From assembly GCA_030267565.1 (NCBI GenBank), contig BRXU01000022.1, positions 82,001 through 146,000 of the forward strand: 64,000 nt of DNA, read 5' to 3'. Positions within the stretch are counted from its first letter, which is position 1. Each line of letters opens with the position of its first letter. Source of the DNA: Pleodorina starrii. Its lineage: Eukaryota; Chlorophyta; Chlorophyceae; Chlamydomonadales; Volvocaceae. Made by a program: the position numbers and the translations under genes. Below, in pieces: positions 10,114 to 21,100 of this stretch. The notes beneath the pieces were generated by a model that searched no databases, was not told the origin of the DNA, and was given only the letters and a program-made list of their open reading frames with translations.

Positions 10114-13100
10114 ATGGCAGCTAGGCACATGCTCGGAGCACTCAGTGCGAGGCGCGCGGTTGGAACGGTGGGTTGGTCTGCATCGCCGCTGATGAATATG
10201 CTTATAATAATTATTTATGTATATGTTTTTATTTCCATATTGCAGGTTTGCATTGTTTTGGTATCGTTCTTTGTTTCTGTCGCCTCGATCGAGTGCCCGG
10301 CAGGATGCACCAAATATGGCACTTGCAACGAGGAGACCGGCAGGTAGGTGCAGGCAGTAAGAGATATTTTATTTACTGTGATATAAACTCTGCCTTGTCT
10401 AGCTCACAGTCACTTGGCCCAGGATCCACCCCACGCACGTCGAGTCGGCCGGCATGGCGCCTCCCGCAGGCGACACTTGAAAGCCCACGTCTTGCACGTC
10501 TCACACTAAATCATATCATAACATTATAAACATATTCATAATTTCTGGCTGCCTTACAACAGATGCGACTGTCCGCGCCACCGTTCCGGGCCGAGCTGCG
10601 AGGTGGACCTTGACCTCGCGGCGCTCTCGGAGCGCTGCCGGCAGCTTGCCTATCCGGGCATCGAGAGCTGCGTCAGTGAGAACAACCGCTGCCTCAACGG
10701 CTGCAGCGGCCGGGGGCAGTGCGTGGCGGGCTTCTGCCACTGCAAGCCGGGCTTCTTCGGCACCGACTGCGCCCTGTCCATGGGCCCCGACGGCAAGCCC
10801 GCGCTGCTGGCGGATCGTGGCTACGTGCCCCGGACCCGCGGCCCCCGGGTCTACATGTACGAGCTTCCACCCAGCATGAACACATGGTAAGCCAGGCGGG
10901 GAGCTGAGAAGGGCCGGGGAGGGAGGGGACCTGAAGTTCCCTGAGGCCCTATCGCGGCACCTCAAGAGCGCCACCAACTGTACCGCTGATACCGCCACAC
11001 CGTACGTACCTGCACCCCATAAAGTACTGCATCTGTCGTACATCGTACGACACTACTGCTGCAGGCGCAACGAGCTCCGCCTGGACCGTCCCACCACTCG
11101 GTACTTTGTGGAGCGACTGGTGGCCACGGGGGCGCGTGTGGGCGACGGCGACTCGGCCGACTGGTACTTGATCCCAATCACTCTGCGCCGCTCGTCCGAC
11201 GCCTGGAACATGGAGAAGGCGGTGCAGTACGTTCGCGACACCTACCCCTGGTGGAACCGCACGCAGGGCCACAGACACTTTGTCATCGCTACGGGTATGT
11301 ACGGCACGGGGCTGGTACAGCACCGGCACGGGCGAGGTTGGGCTGGGCTGGGCCGGCCGCCGGCGTGGGGCACACCGTGCGTGGGGTTGTGCTCCCTGGG
11401 ATCGGTAGTTCAGTGCCCACTCAACGGCGTTGCGCTGACCCACACATGATGGCGGGTTTGCGACAGCTGCGAACGCGGTAGCATTGTACCTGCGGCATAT
11501 TGCGGCGGGATGCCACAATCATGTGCAGATGTAGCTAATCCCCGGACTTGCATATCCTTCACCATCGCCAGTACTCCGACCGCCTCCCTCCCTTCCTCCA
11601 CCTCCCTCCACCTCCCTCCACCTCCCTCCACCTCCCTCCCTTCCCCCCCCCCTTCCCCGGCCCTCCCTCCAGGCGACATGGGTCGCATCGAGTCCGAGCG
11701 CGGGCGCCTGAGCGAGAACGTGACGTTCGTGACCCACTGGGGTCTGCACGCCGACAAGCCCTTCTCCGGCTGGCGCGCCTCTCACCGCAACGCCACCGAC
11801 ATCGTGCTGCCGGTCTTCTTGGGGCCCTCCAAGCTGTCGCGCATGGGCATCTTCACCTCCCGCAACCACCCCAAGTTCGCCACAAAGGCAAAGCCCGCGC
11901 TGCGGGAACGCAACGGACCCACGTTCTTCTTCGCGGGGTGAGTGAGCCTCGAGGGAGCGTGTTTGGGGGTGTGCGGGTGTGTGTTGTCCGAGGCCGCGAA
12001 GGGCAGCGGACATGTGGGCCACCTTCCGCCCGGCTCGCGCGCTGCTCACACGCCACTCACTATCACGTAGCGCATGCGGGTGGGGGGCATGCTTTCCGTG
12101 CATGCACCACTTGGGAACCTCCCTCGCCTCCCTTCCTGCGCCCCTCCTGCTTCCGGGATCTGAGCCGTCTCTGTCCACCCGCTTCACCCCTCCTCCCCCT
12201 CCCCTCCTGCAGCCGTATCTGCGGCGACCACTCCCGTCCCCGTACTGACGGCAACTGGCCTCACTGCCAGACGCAGCGCAGCATGGGCTACTCGGACGGC
12301 ACCCGCCAACTGGTGAGTGAGTGGGTGGGTGGTGAGTGAGTGGGTGGGTGGGTGGGTTAGGAAAGACTGCCCGCAGGGGAGGGGCGGCCAAGTGGGTGTG
12401 GGTGGGGCACTCGTTTGGTTGAGGCTCCAGGGTGCAACTAGAAGCTTACGGTTCCCCCGGTTTCCCCCCCCCAACCCCCCCCCCCTCCACACCCCCCCCC
12501 CAGGTTCACTTCCACCACTGGAACCGCACGGGCTACTTCGTGGCAGTGGGCGATTCGGAGTACGGCAAACACTTGCTGACGTCCAAGTACTGCTTCGGAC
12601 CCACCGGCGGCGGACACGGTACGACAATGGGCGAGGGAAAGCCACCACCGGAAGACCACTCACACGAAGACCACTCACCGGATGGCGCCCTCGAATTGGC
12701 GGGGGTAATTTGCACGACCCACGGTTCATAAGACGATGGCATTTACACGACCCACGGGTCACTTTGGGGCTTCGGCTACGATACTGTCACGCGCGGTCTG
12801 CACGGATGTGCGATTCTACTCCCACGGTTCACTGCAACCTGCCTAGTTCATGACCTACGGGTCTCGTGGTCTCGTTCTGCACTACCCGCCAACGGGTCAT
12901 GCCCCGCCCATCCTTGACCTCCTCCCCTCCCCTCCCTCTCCGCCTGACGCTTGCGTGGCCAACCACTTCACTCCCAACATGTCATCCACCGAACAGGGCA
13001 GCGCCAGGTGGGTGATCCGGGCGGGGTAGCAGCGGTGGTTTCGGGGGTGGCTCGGTCCTGGGGTTCTGTTGAGGATGTGGGTTGTCCAGGGAGGAAGGGA

Positions 13101-14401
13101 GGGATGAGATGGGATGGGATGAGACACCGAAACCAAGGCGCCCCCGCAGAACCCCCCCCCAATCCAAGGCGCCCCCTCCACCCTCCGCACCCTCCGCCCC
13201 CTCGGACCCGCCCTTCCCTTACTTCCCCCAACCAACTTCCCTCTCGCTCGTCCCAACCTCCTCTTGCGTAACACAACAGATGCAAGCTGCTCTGGCTGGC
13301 TGTGTTCCGGTGGTCATTTCTGATAACGTGTTGGAGGCCTTTGAGCCGTTCATCGATTGGAACTCGTTCGGGGTGCGACTGGCGGAGGCGGACATCCCCC
13401 GACTGCATACAGTGCTGGACAGCATCGGACCCCAGGTGGGGTAATGGGGCGGGGCTGAGGGGCGGGGTGGGGTATGGGGTGAGCGGTGGTGTCAGGTGGG
13501 GCGGGTCGGGGCGCAGTGCCCCACCTCCCATGCTCAACCTCAACTTGAATCACCCAAAGCAGCCAACCAGCACCCAACTCTTCCTCCCTCCAAAAAGGGT
13601 TCACTCTCGAAGCATTCCACTCGCCCCTCCCCAACACACATATTCTGTACCTCTTTACCCACCCCTCTTTACCTATCCCCCCGCACACACACAATCACGC
13701 ACACACACGCACAGGAGTACGCCCGCAAGGTTGAGCGGCTGCGTTGCGCCGCGCAGCACATGGCCTTCAGCTCCATCACGGGGGCGTACATGGGAGAGGA
13801 TGGGCGGTACGACGCGTACGAGACGACGTTGGAGATCCTGCGAGCCAAGGCAGCCCACCCGGACGTGCCGCCCGAGGCGCTGCGAAAGGTGGACCCACAG
13901 CTGGACGCCTTCCTGGACTGCCGCGACTACACGGATTCGAACCCGGGTTCGGATTCGGATTCGGATTCGGATTCGGATTCCAGCATGGACTCAACTTCAG
14001 AGGACTCGGCTCCAGATTCGGCTTCGAGTGCGGGTTCGAGTGCGGCTGAGGAGGTTTCGACCGCGGAGGCGGCGGCGGCGGCGGCAGCTGGTGAGCACGA
14101 CGCGTCCTCTAATGGGGCCGACGGCGACGACGCGGCTTCGACTTCCGCCTGGCGACAGCATCAACAGCGGCAGCAGCAGCTGCAGTCTGAATCCGGCGAT
14201 GACGACAGCAACGGTAATAACGGCCAACTGTCACAGACGGTTGCGCAGCGGTTGTGCAGCGTGTCGCCCTTCGACGTCAACGATCCGCACACTCCCACCT
14301 GTCGGCAGCTCAGTCCAAGGAAGGGTGGCCCGCTGTACGGCGGTCTCATGTGCATCCGCCAGCCGACCGACCTGGTGGCTTGCCCGCGGCCCTGGAAGTG
14401 A
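10114..14401 (+). CDS. Exostosin-like glycosyltransferase (GT47) with EGF-like repeats, left copy
   Basis: Exons: 10114-10343, 10563-10886, 11065-11294, 11673-11937, 12213-12312, 12504-12618, 12997-13007 (11-nt microexon), 13280-13435, 13715-14401. All phases join: 705 residues. If 10168-10245 is a further 78-nt intron (likely, see findings) it is 679. N-terminal hydrophobic anchor (VCIVLVSFFVSVAS), two EGF-like Cys clusters (CPAGC..CDCPRHRSGPSC, CLNGCSGRGQC..CHCKPGFFGTDC), then the exostosin domain: PRVYMYELPPS, ADWYLIPITLRR, VTFVTHWGL, IVLPVFLG, FFFAGRICG, SKYCFGP, HGQRQMQAALAGCVPVVISD. The tail is Ser/Asp- and Ala-rich (SDSDSDSDS). Exostosin-family GT47 enzymes act in the Golgi on wall or matrix glycans; substrate unknown. 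The start ATG is conserved in the right copy. Convergent with its twin. Confidence 0.9.
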
Positions 14402-15050
14402 AGTGAAGTGGAGTGGAGTGGAGTGAAGGGAAGTGGAGTGGAGTGGTGTGGGCAGCGTCGATGTTGAGGGTCAGGCTCGCCACGCGGCCCTGGGGCAGTG
14501 GGCAGCGGGTCCAGAAGTGAAATGGGAGGAGACGGGGCCGTTCAAGGTCGCAGCTCGCACCGTAACGCTCAAGTGTCCGAGCACAGGCGTGATACGGGGT
14601 TCCCACATGGGAGCGCGACGGGGAAAGGGATCTCGGAGGGACGGCAGGAGGGGCGGTGTGGGCTGCGGCTGCCAACGCCCAGTGCTGTGCAGTGTGGGGG
14701 CGTTGCTGCGAGGATGGCGTGGATTGGGGCTGGCTAGGTTTTGGGCGAGGTCTTGCTCAGCAGCCAAGTTATGTAGCAGGATGGCGCCGGCAAAGGGGAT
14801 GTGCTGGTGTGTGTATGTGCATGAGGGGTGGGGGTGGGGGTTACTGGGCACTTGGCGGACCCCAATGAAACCACGGACACCGTAATTGAGGTGAGCAGGC
14901 AGGTCGGATGAGCGCGCAGTCCTCGTCTGCCGTACATATACGTATCATAAGACACCGTACATAACCTCGTTGATCGCTGTGTATTCCAAACGATGTGGGC
15001 AATCAAGGTAGGGGTTGTGGATGTCGACTTTCGGTAGGCTGGACTCAGGT
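14402..15050 (+). other. 3' flank of left exostosin-like gene (part of arm)
   Basis: Begins with AAGTG/GAGTG short repeats and continues as duplicated non-coding sequence matching 18144-18774 in inverse. No gene seen. Confidence 0.6.
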
Positions 15051-15357
15051 ATGTAGGGGTTAGGTGGTCGAACAGACCCCAAATTCCCAGCCATCTGAGC
15101 CCCCGCTCAGTTTGCAGTACAGGTTTTTGCAGTACAGTCCTGTCGGGGTTTGGGCCGTTTGAGTTGGTTCAGCGGGTGCCTGCCCTTTTGGACATTTGAC
15201 CCGCAGCGAAACACCCGAGGAGGGCCGCTGGGCGGGTAGGCCAGGGGCTGGCTGGCAGCTTGCACTCCAGACTCGGCTCCCCGGTGTAGTCCATCCCAGG
15301 CTTAGCTTACCTTGTTATATTTGGGAGCTTCCTGTGGCACCTTCATTGTAAAGCAAT

Positions 15358-15750
15358 GCCATTCTATTTCTCGGAGGCGGAGGTGCGGGGTGCGGCTGCA
15401 AGAGTATGAGGCCGCCGCCGCCTGCGGGGGTGAGGGGGGCAGGGCGGCAGGGGCTTGGGGTGCGGTGCGGCTGGACCGGCTTGCTGTGCGGCTGCACCGG
15501 CTGGACCGGCTGGGGTGTCCGTGTGCGTGAGGTGGTGGATGGGGCGGAGGTGGCTGTCACGACACAGTTGCGGTCTGTGCTTGACACACCGTGTATGTAT
15601 GTATCTATGGCCGGTAGGCTGTTATGGTGAAGATTCACCAGCTCTAAAGCCCTGTGCCTGAATCGGCAGGGGTACCGGTATGCTCGACGTGGGGAATCGG
15701 CGGACGACGGTACTGTAAGACGCTTACTGATTGTACGATCGATTGCCGTT
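15358..15750 (+). repeat. Direct repeat DR, copy 2, inside the spacer
   Basis: Counterpart of 9410-9775. Shares GGGTGCGGCTGCAAGAGTA, GCACCGGCTGGACCGGCTGG, CCGTGTATGTATGTAT and GACGTGGGGAATCGGCGG-type stretches in the same order. Confidence 0.8.
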
Positions 15751-16341
15751 GCTGCCGCGTGTTGGGGTCTCACGGGACACGACCTCAGGCAAGGAGATGC
15801 TGCTGCTTTTGGTGCTGGTGCTGATGATGATGATGATGATGCTACTGCTGCTGATGATGCCGAAGGCACGGCAATGGCTGACCGCGCGCGCTGCGTCTGT
15901 CGGGTGGCTATGTTGTGGACCAAGGCGGGGCCGGTCGCTGCGCTACACTACACGCAAGCAGCAGCAGGAGCTGTGCCGTGACAGAGACGGAAGGTGGGAT
16001 TCGCGCCATACGGGGGGTTGTGGACCGGCTCTCGAGAGCTGCGACTCTTAGCCGTGTCTGCCTGCTATGGGCATGTGTATGTGGTTGGATTGGCAGCCGC
16101 CGTGAGAGCGACCGGTACACCTCGTATGTGCAAGGCGTGTGCTGCGATTTGCTTTATGCTGTGATTGGCGTTGTGCTGTGGTTCGTGCTGTGGTTCATAC
16201 TGTGAACCCCGTTTTTGCTGTGACTGGGGTTCCTCGCAGAAATGAACGACGTTGCTGTCATTGGCCTAGCCTCGAAGGAGTGAGGCCACTGAAGAGGATT
16301 GAAGAGACTGAGCTTGCTTCAGTGCGACGTCGTACAGCTGA

Positions 16342-16596
16342 CCGAAGCTACAACTTTGGTTCTCGCTGCGTTCAGGCATATTCTGCCTTCACTTCACTTC
16401 ACGAGAGCACTCACCACGCACGCTGCGAGTGACCTATCTAGGTTCCGGCCCCGCCCGAGCCTCCCTGGCTTGTGCCCTGTCTGCCCTGTCTCTTCTTACT
16501 CTCGCAGCAGCCCTCGTGCTGGAGCCTTTCGTGACGGTGTACGTGCCACTGGCGGCGGCTAACCGCACGTGGCTCTCCCGCGTGTTGGGTTGTTAG
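16342..16596 (+). CDS. Possible last exon of an unknown membrane protein
   Basis: An open frame without ATG, ending TAG 16594-16596. It encodes a hydrophobic stretch (SLACALSALSLLTLAAALVL) followed by EPFVTVYVPLAAANRTW. It looks like a membrane segment plus a short tail. No upstream exon could be tied to it, so chance cannot be excluded. Confidence 0.22.
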   Translation, partial: PKLQLWFSLRSGIFCLHFTSREHSPRTLRVTYLGSGPARASLACALSALSLLTLAAALVLEPFVTVYVPLAAANRTWLSRVLGC

Positions 16597-16671
16597 GGGG
16601 GGGGGGGCGGTTGCGGTTGGACCTTGGACAGACGGCCGTGCTCGCGGGCGGGGATCAGTAGGCCATCCGCA

Positions 16672-16743
16672 GGCTGATGAGGAGGTGACCCGCCCATCCG
16701 GATGGAGGAAACGGGCGCAAGTGACAGGACCTCTACACTGCAG
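16672..16743 (+). repeat. Dispersed repeat, copy 1
   Basis: GCTGATGAGGAGGTGACCCG ... GACAGGACCTCTACACTGCA resembles 47195-47262, including a CCCG...CGGG hairpin. Confidence 0.65.
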
Positions 16744-18143
16744 CGAGAGCACGGCACAGCACGCGACGCGCCAAACGCCAGCCCGGAGCGCAGTAAGCGA
16801 AGCACGCATCCGGCGCCACCGGCGCACGCCCGCGTGGGCGCACATACGCCACGGCCAGGCGGCCGAACCGGAGGGGCAAAAGCCGCCCGATGGCGGTGAG
16901 ACAAGACACGGCAACTGCGCCGAAGCCCAACTTGAACAGAAGAACCGGCTCCGGGGGCGCACACAGCCGAAACACCGGAAGCCAGGGCGGGCCGGTAAGA
17001 CCCGACCGAGAGCACGCGCCGACAGCCCAGGCGCGCACACGCACAACCCCAATGATGATTCCCGCAACGAAAGCCGGCACGGGACAAACGCGGCGGGGAA
17101 TTAACTAGAACAAGGTACTGCATTGTCGTATAAACAAGCTTCTTACAAGCTCCAACAATCTTCCGCAAGGTTGTTATCCCCCCGGCGCCTTCCGGAGACA
17201 GCCCTTTCGAGCGCCTCTGCTGTCGCAAGGGGGCCCCATGCCTGACAACCACACACCAGAATGGCCCGTACCTGTGTTGTGAAACATCGCATCCTCACAT
17301 CTGTTGCAAACAACATCAGCTTACGGTATCAAGCTTCACGCTCAAGGACGGGGGACAGGGCACGCACATCGCGCCGAGTCATGCAACTGTTGATGACGGC
17401 AAGCGCAAGCAGGCCGCTGGGGTTCGTACACCAGACCTAGGTACCACGTGCTATCCTTGTGCGGTCGGATGGCCTGGCCTGCGACCCGCAGCTGCACGTA
17501 GCCCCACGCCGCACTTATTTGGGAACGCAAATCATCATCACAGGATCACACGTATGCAAATACTGTAGCCTTTCACACTTGGAGACATTGAGGCGCATTC
17601 CAAAAGCGCACAGAGCATGTCAACACGGGTTAACACGGGTTAAGAGCTATGCCGTACGCTCGCGGGGACGTAGCGAGTAGAGTAGCGTCATGTCTATCCA
17701 TCCGCGTACAGCAGCATGGAAACCCACTCGCCACCCACGAGAGGGCGTGTCTCGTGCGTGCTTACGCGCTCTAGCGTCCACCATGTCGATCGTGAACATC
17801 AATCAGGTCAGCAAGCGTCTCTATGGAAAGCCCGAAACGTTCCGTGGCAGATACATAGAGGGCACCCTTGCTTGACATCTTGCCTAGCTGGACTTATAAC
17901 TCCGCTCCCACGCTCCCGTTCACTTGCATTACAGTACCATGGACATCTTGTCGTACAGTACGCATTTTTCAGCGCCGCCAGCATCCAGCCACCTACACCC
18001 CTCCCCCTGGCAGACGGAGCCACATACCTATGCTCCCGAGCGAGGCACATTGTCGAAAGTCTTCTCAAAATCTATTTGTGCACTATAACCAAAAGCCTCT
18101 CCCCAGCACGCCTATGACGCATGGTGAATCGACCACCTTGCCC

Positions 18144-21100
18144 ACCTGAGTCCAGCCTACCGAAAGTCGACATCCACAACCCCTACCTTGATTGCCCACA
18201 TCGTTTGGAATACACAGCGATCAACGGAGGTTATGTACGGTGTCTTATGATACATAAATGTACGGGAAACGATGCCGGCGTGCTCATCCGAATTGCCTGC
18301 TCACCTCACTTCCGGTGTCCGTGGTCCGCAAAGTGCCCAGTAACCCCCACCCCCACCCCTCATGCACATACACACACCAGCACATCCCCCTTGCCGGCGC
18401 CATCCTGCTACATAATTGGCTAGTTGAACAACGTCAAAAACCCAGCCAGCCCCAAACCACGCCATCCTCGCAGCAACGCCCCGGCACTGCAAGGCACTGG
18501 CCGTTGGCAACCTCTGGGCCCGTCCCTCCTGCCGTCCCTCCGAGATCCCTTTCCCCGACACGCTCCCATGTGGGGTCCCCGTATCACGCCTGTGCTCGGA
18601 CACTTGAGCGTTACGGTGCGAGCTGCGACCTTGAACGGCCCCACCTCCTCCCATTTCACTTCCTGACCCACTGCCCACTGCCCCAGGGCCGCGTGGCGAG
18701 CCTGACCCTCAACATCGACGCTGCCCACACCACTCCACTCCACTTCCCTTCACTCCACTCCACTCCACTTCACTTCACTTCCAGGGCCGCGGGCAAGCCA
18801 CCAGGTCGGTCGGCTGGCGGATGCACATGAGACCGCCGTACAGCGGGCCACCCTTCCTTGGACTGAGCTGCCGACAGGTGGGAGTGTGCGGATCGTTGAC
18901 GTCGAAGGGCGACACGCTGCACAACCGCTGCGCAACCGTCTGTGACAGTTGGTCGTTATCACCGTTGGCGTCGTCATCGCCGGATTCAGACTGCAGCTGC
19001 TGCTGCCGCTGTTGCTGCTGTCGCCAGGCAGAAGTCGAAGCCGCGTCGTCGCCGGCGGCCCCATCGGAGGCCGCGTCGTGCTCACCCGCCGCCACCGCCG
19101 CCGCCGCCGCCTCCGTGGTCGAAACCTCCTCAGCCGCGCTCGAACCCGAATCTGGAGCCGAGTGCTCTGAAGTTAAGTCCGAGCTGGAATCCGAATCCGA
19201 ATCCGAACCCAGGTTCGAATCCGGGTAGTCGCGGCAGTCCAGGAAGGCGTCCAGCTGTGGGTCCACCTTTCGCAGCGCCTCGGGCGGCACGTCCGGGTGG
19301 GCTGCCTTGGCTCGCAGGATCTCCAGCGTCGTCTCGTACGCGTCGTACCGCCCATCCTCTCCCATGTACGCCCCCGTGATGGAGCTGAAGGCCATGTGCT
19401 GCGCGGCGCAACGCAGCCGCTCAACCTTGCGGGCGTACTCCTGTGCGTGCGTGTGTGTGTGTGGGGGGGGGGGGCGAGGGGATGGGGGGATAGTAGGTAA
19501 AGAGGGGGAGGCAAAAGAGGGAAAGATTATGTGTGTGGGGAGGGGGGTTAAGGAAGGGGGGCAGAGTGGAATGCTTTGAGAATGAACTCTTTTTTTGGGA
19601 AAGGGAAAGGTTCGGGGCGGCTGGTTGGGGTGATGCAAGCCCCGCCCCTCACCCCGCCCCACCTCACCCCGCCCCACACCTCACCCCATATCGCACCTCA
19701 CCCCGCCCCACCCCATCCCCCCACCTGGGGTCCGATGCTGTCCAGCACTGTATGCAGTCGGGGGATGTCCGCTTCCGCCAGTCGCACCCCGAACGAGTTC
19801 CAATCCATGAACGGCTCAAAGGCCTCCAACACGTTATCAGAAATGACCACCGGAACACAACCAGCCAGAGCCGCTTGCATCTGTTGTGTTACGCAAAAGG
19901 AGGTTGGCGGTTGGGACGAGCGAGAGGGAAGTTGGTTGGGGCTTGGGGGAAGTAAGGGAAGGGCGGGTTGGAGGGTGTGGAGGACGGAGGGGGGCGCCGT
20001 GGAGGAGGGGGTGGCCGCGGTGCCAGTTTTTGGTTTCGGTGCAGTAAGCAGTGGTGCTGTAAGCTGAGGATGAAGGCCAGGGGACTTGCGGGATGAGCTT
20101 GCATGAGAATTCCTTAATCGCATCCCTGATCTCTCCAACCCTCCCACCCTCCCTGGACAACCCACATCCTCAACAGAACCCCAGGACCGAGCCACCCCCG
20201 AAACCACCGCTGCTACCCCGCCCGGATCACCCACCTGGCGCTGCCCTGTTCGGTGGATAACATGTTGGGAGTGGATGGCCGCGCAAGGCATCAGTCGGAG
20301 AGGGAGGGGAGAGGAGGGGAGGGGGTCCAAGGACGGGATGGAGCATGACGCGTTAGCGGGTGCGGCAGAACGAGAGCACGAGACTCGTGGGTCATGAATT
20401 AGCCAGGTTGCAGTGAACGGTGGGATTAGAATCACACGTCGGTGCACACCGTGCCTGACAGTATCGTAGCCGAAGCCCCGAAGATGAACCGTGGGTCGTG
20501 GGCGAATGTTATCTAAAACGGCACTTTCGCCGCCATCCGAGGGCGCCATCCGGTGAGTGGTCTTCCGGTGGTGGCTTCCCCCGCCCATCTCCGAATGTGA
20601 TCGTGTACGGCACTCTGAAGGATCTCCTGTGTCCCCACCCATTGCCGTACCGTGTCCGCCGCCGGTGGGTCCGAAGCAGTACTTGGACGTCAGCAGGTGT
20701 TTGCCGTACTCCGAATCGCCCACTGCCACGAAGTAGCCCGTGCGGTTCCAGTGGTGGAAGTGAACCTGGGGGGGGGGGGGGGGGCAGGGGGGGGAGCGGG
20801 GGAACTGTAAGCTTTTAGTCGAGTCTCTCACCCAGGAGCCACAACCAAACATTTGCCCCCCTCACCCACCCCACCCACACATGGCCGCCCCTCCCCTGCG
20901 GGCTCTCTCTTTCAACTTACTCACCCACCCACCCACTCGCTCACTCACCAGTTGGCGGGTGCCCCCCGAGTAGCCCATGCTGCGCTGCGTCTGGCAGTGA
21001 GGCCAGTTGCCGTCAGTACGGGGACGGGAGTGGTCGCCGCAGATACGGCTGCAGGAGGGAAGGGGGGAAGGGGGGCTGGTGAAGCGGGCGGACAGAGACG

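Larger units (their letters stand above)
9798..15050 (+). repeat. Left arm of large inverted duplication
   Basis: The sequence from CCGCACAACCGCA (9798) to GGACTCAGGT (15050) recurs reverse-complemented at 18144-23592. Exons are almost identical; introns and flanks have diverged by substitutions and indels. It carries a complete exostosin-like gene plus about 0.3 kb 5' and 0.65 kb 3' flank. Confidence 0.92.
15051..18143. other. Unique spacer between the inverted arms
   Basis: Not duplicated in the arms. It holds DR copy 2 (15358-15750), a TGATGATGATG run near 15822, a hydrophobic frame at 16342-16596, and a dispersed repeat at 16672-16743. Both strands of 16.4-17.1 kb have long overlapping open frames from high GC, with no family recognisable. 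Confidence 0.6.

Noticed and set aside
16672..16720. Possible hammerhead ribozyme (CTGATGAG ... GGAAAC)
   Set aside because: The bases between the two core boxes cannot form the required stem II next to CUGAUGAG, and the second copy (47195) has GGAACC instead of GAAAC.
16438..17252. Long overlapping frames on both strands in the spacer
   Set aside because: Both strands are open at once, as expected from high GC. Peptides have no recognisable family or splice structure.
17459..17680. Zinc-finger-like peptide HVCKYCSLSHLETL...
   Set aside because: The Cys/His spacing does not fit C2H2 or BED fingers, and the frame has no supporting context.
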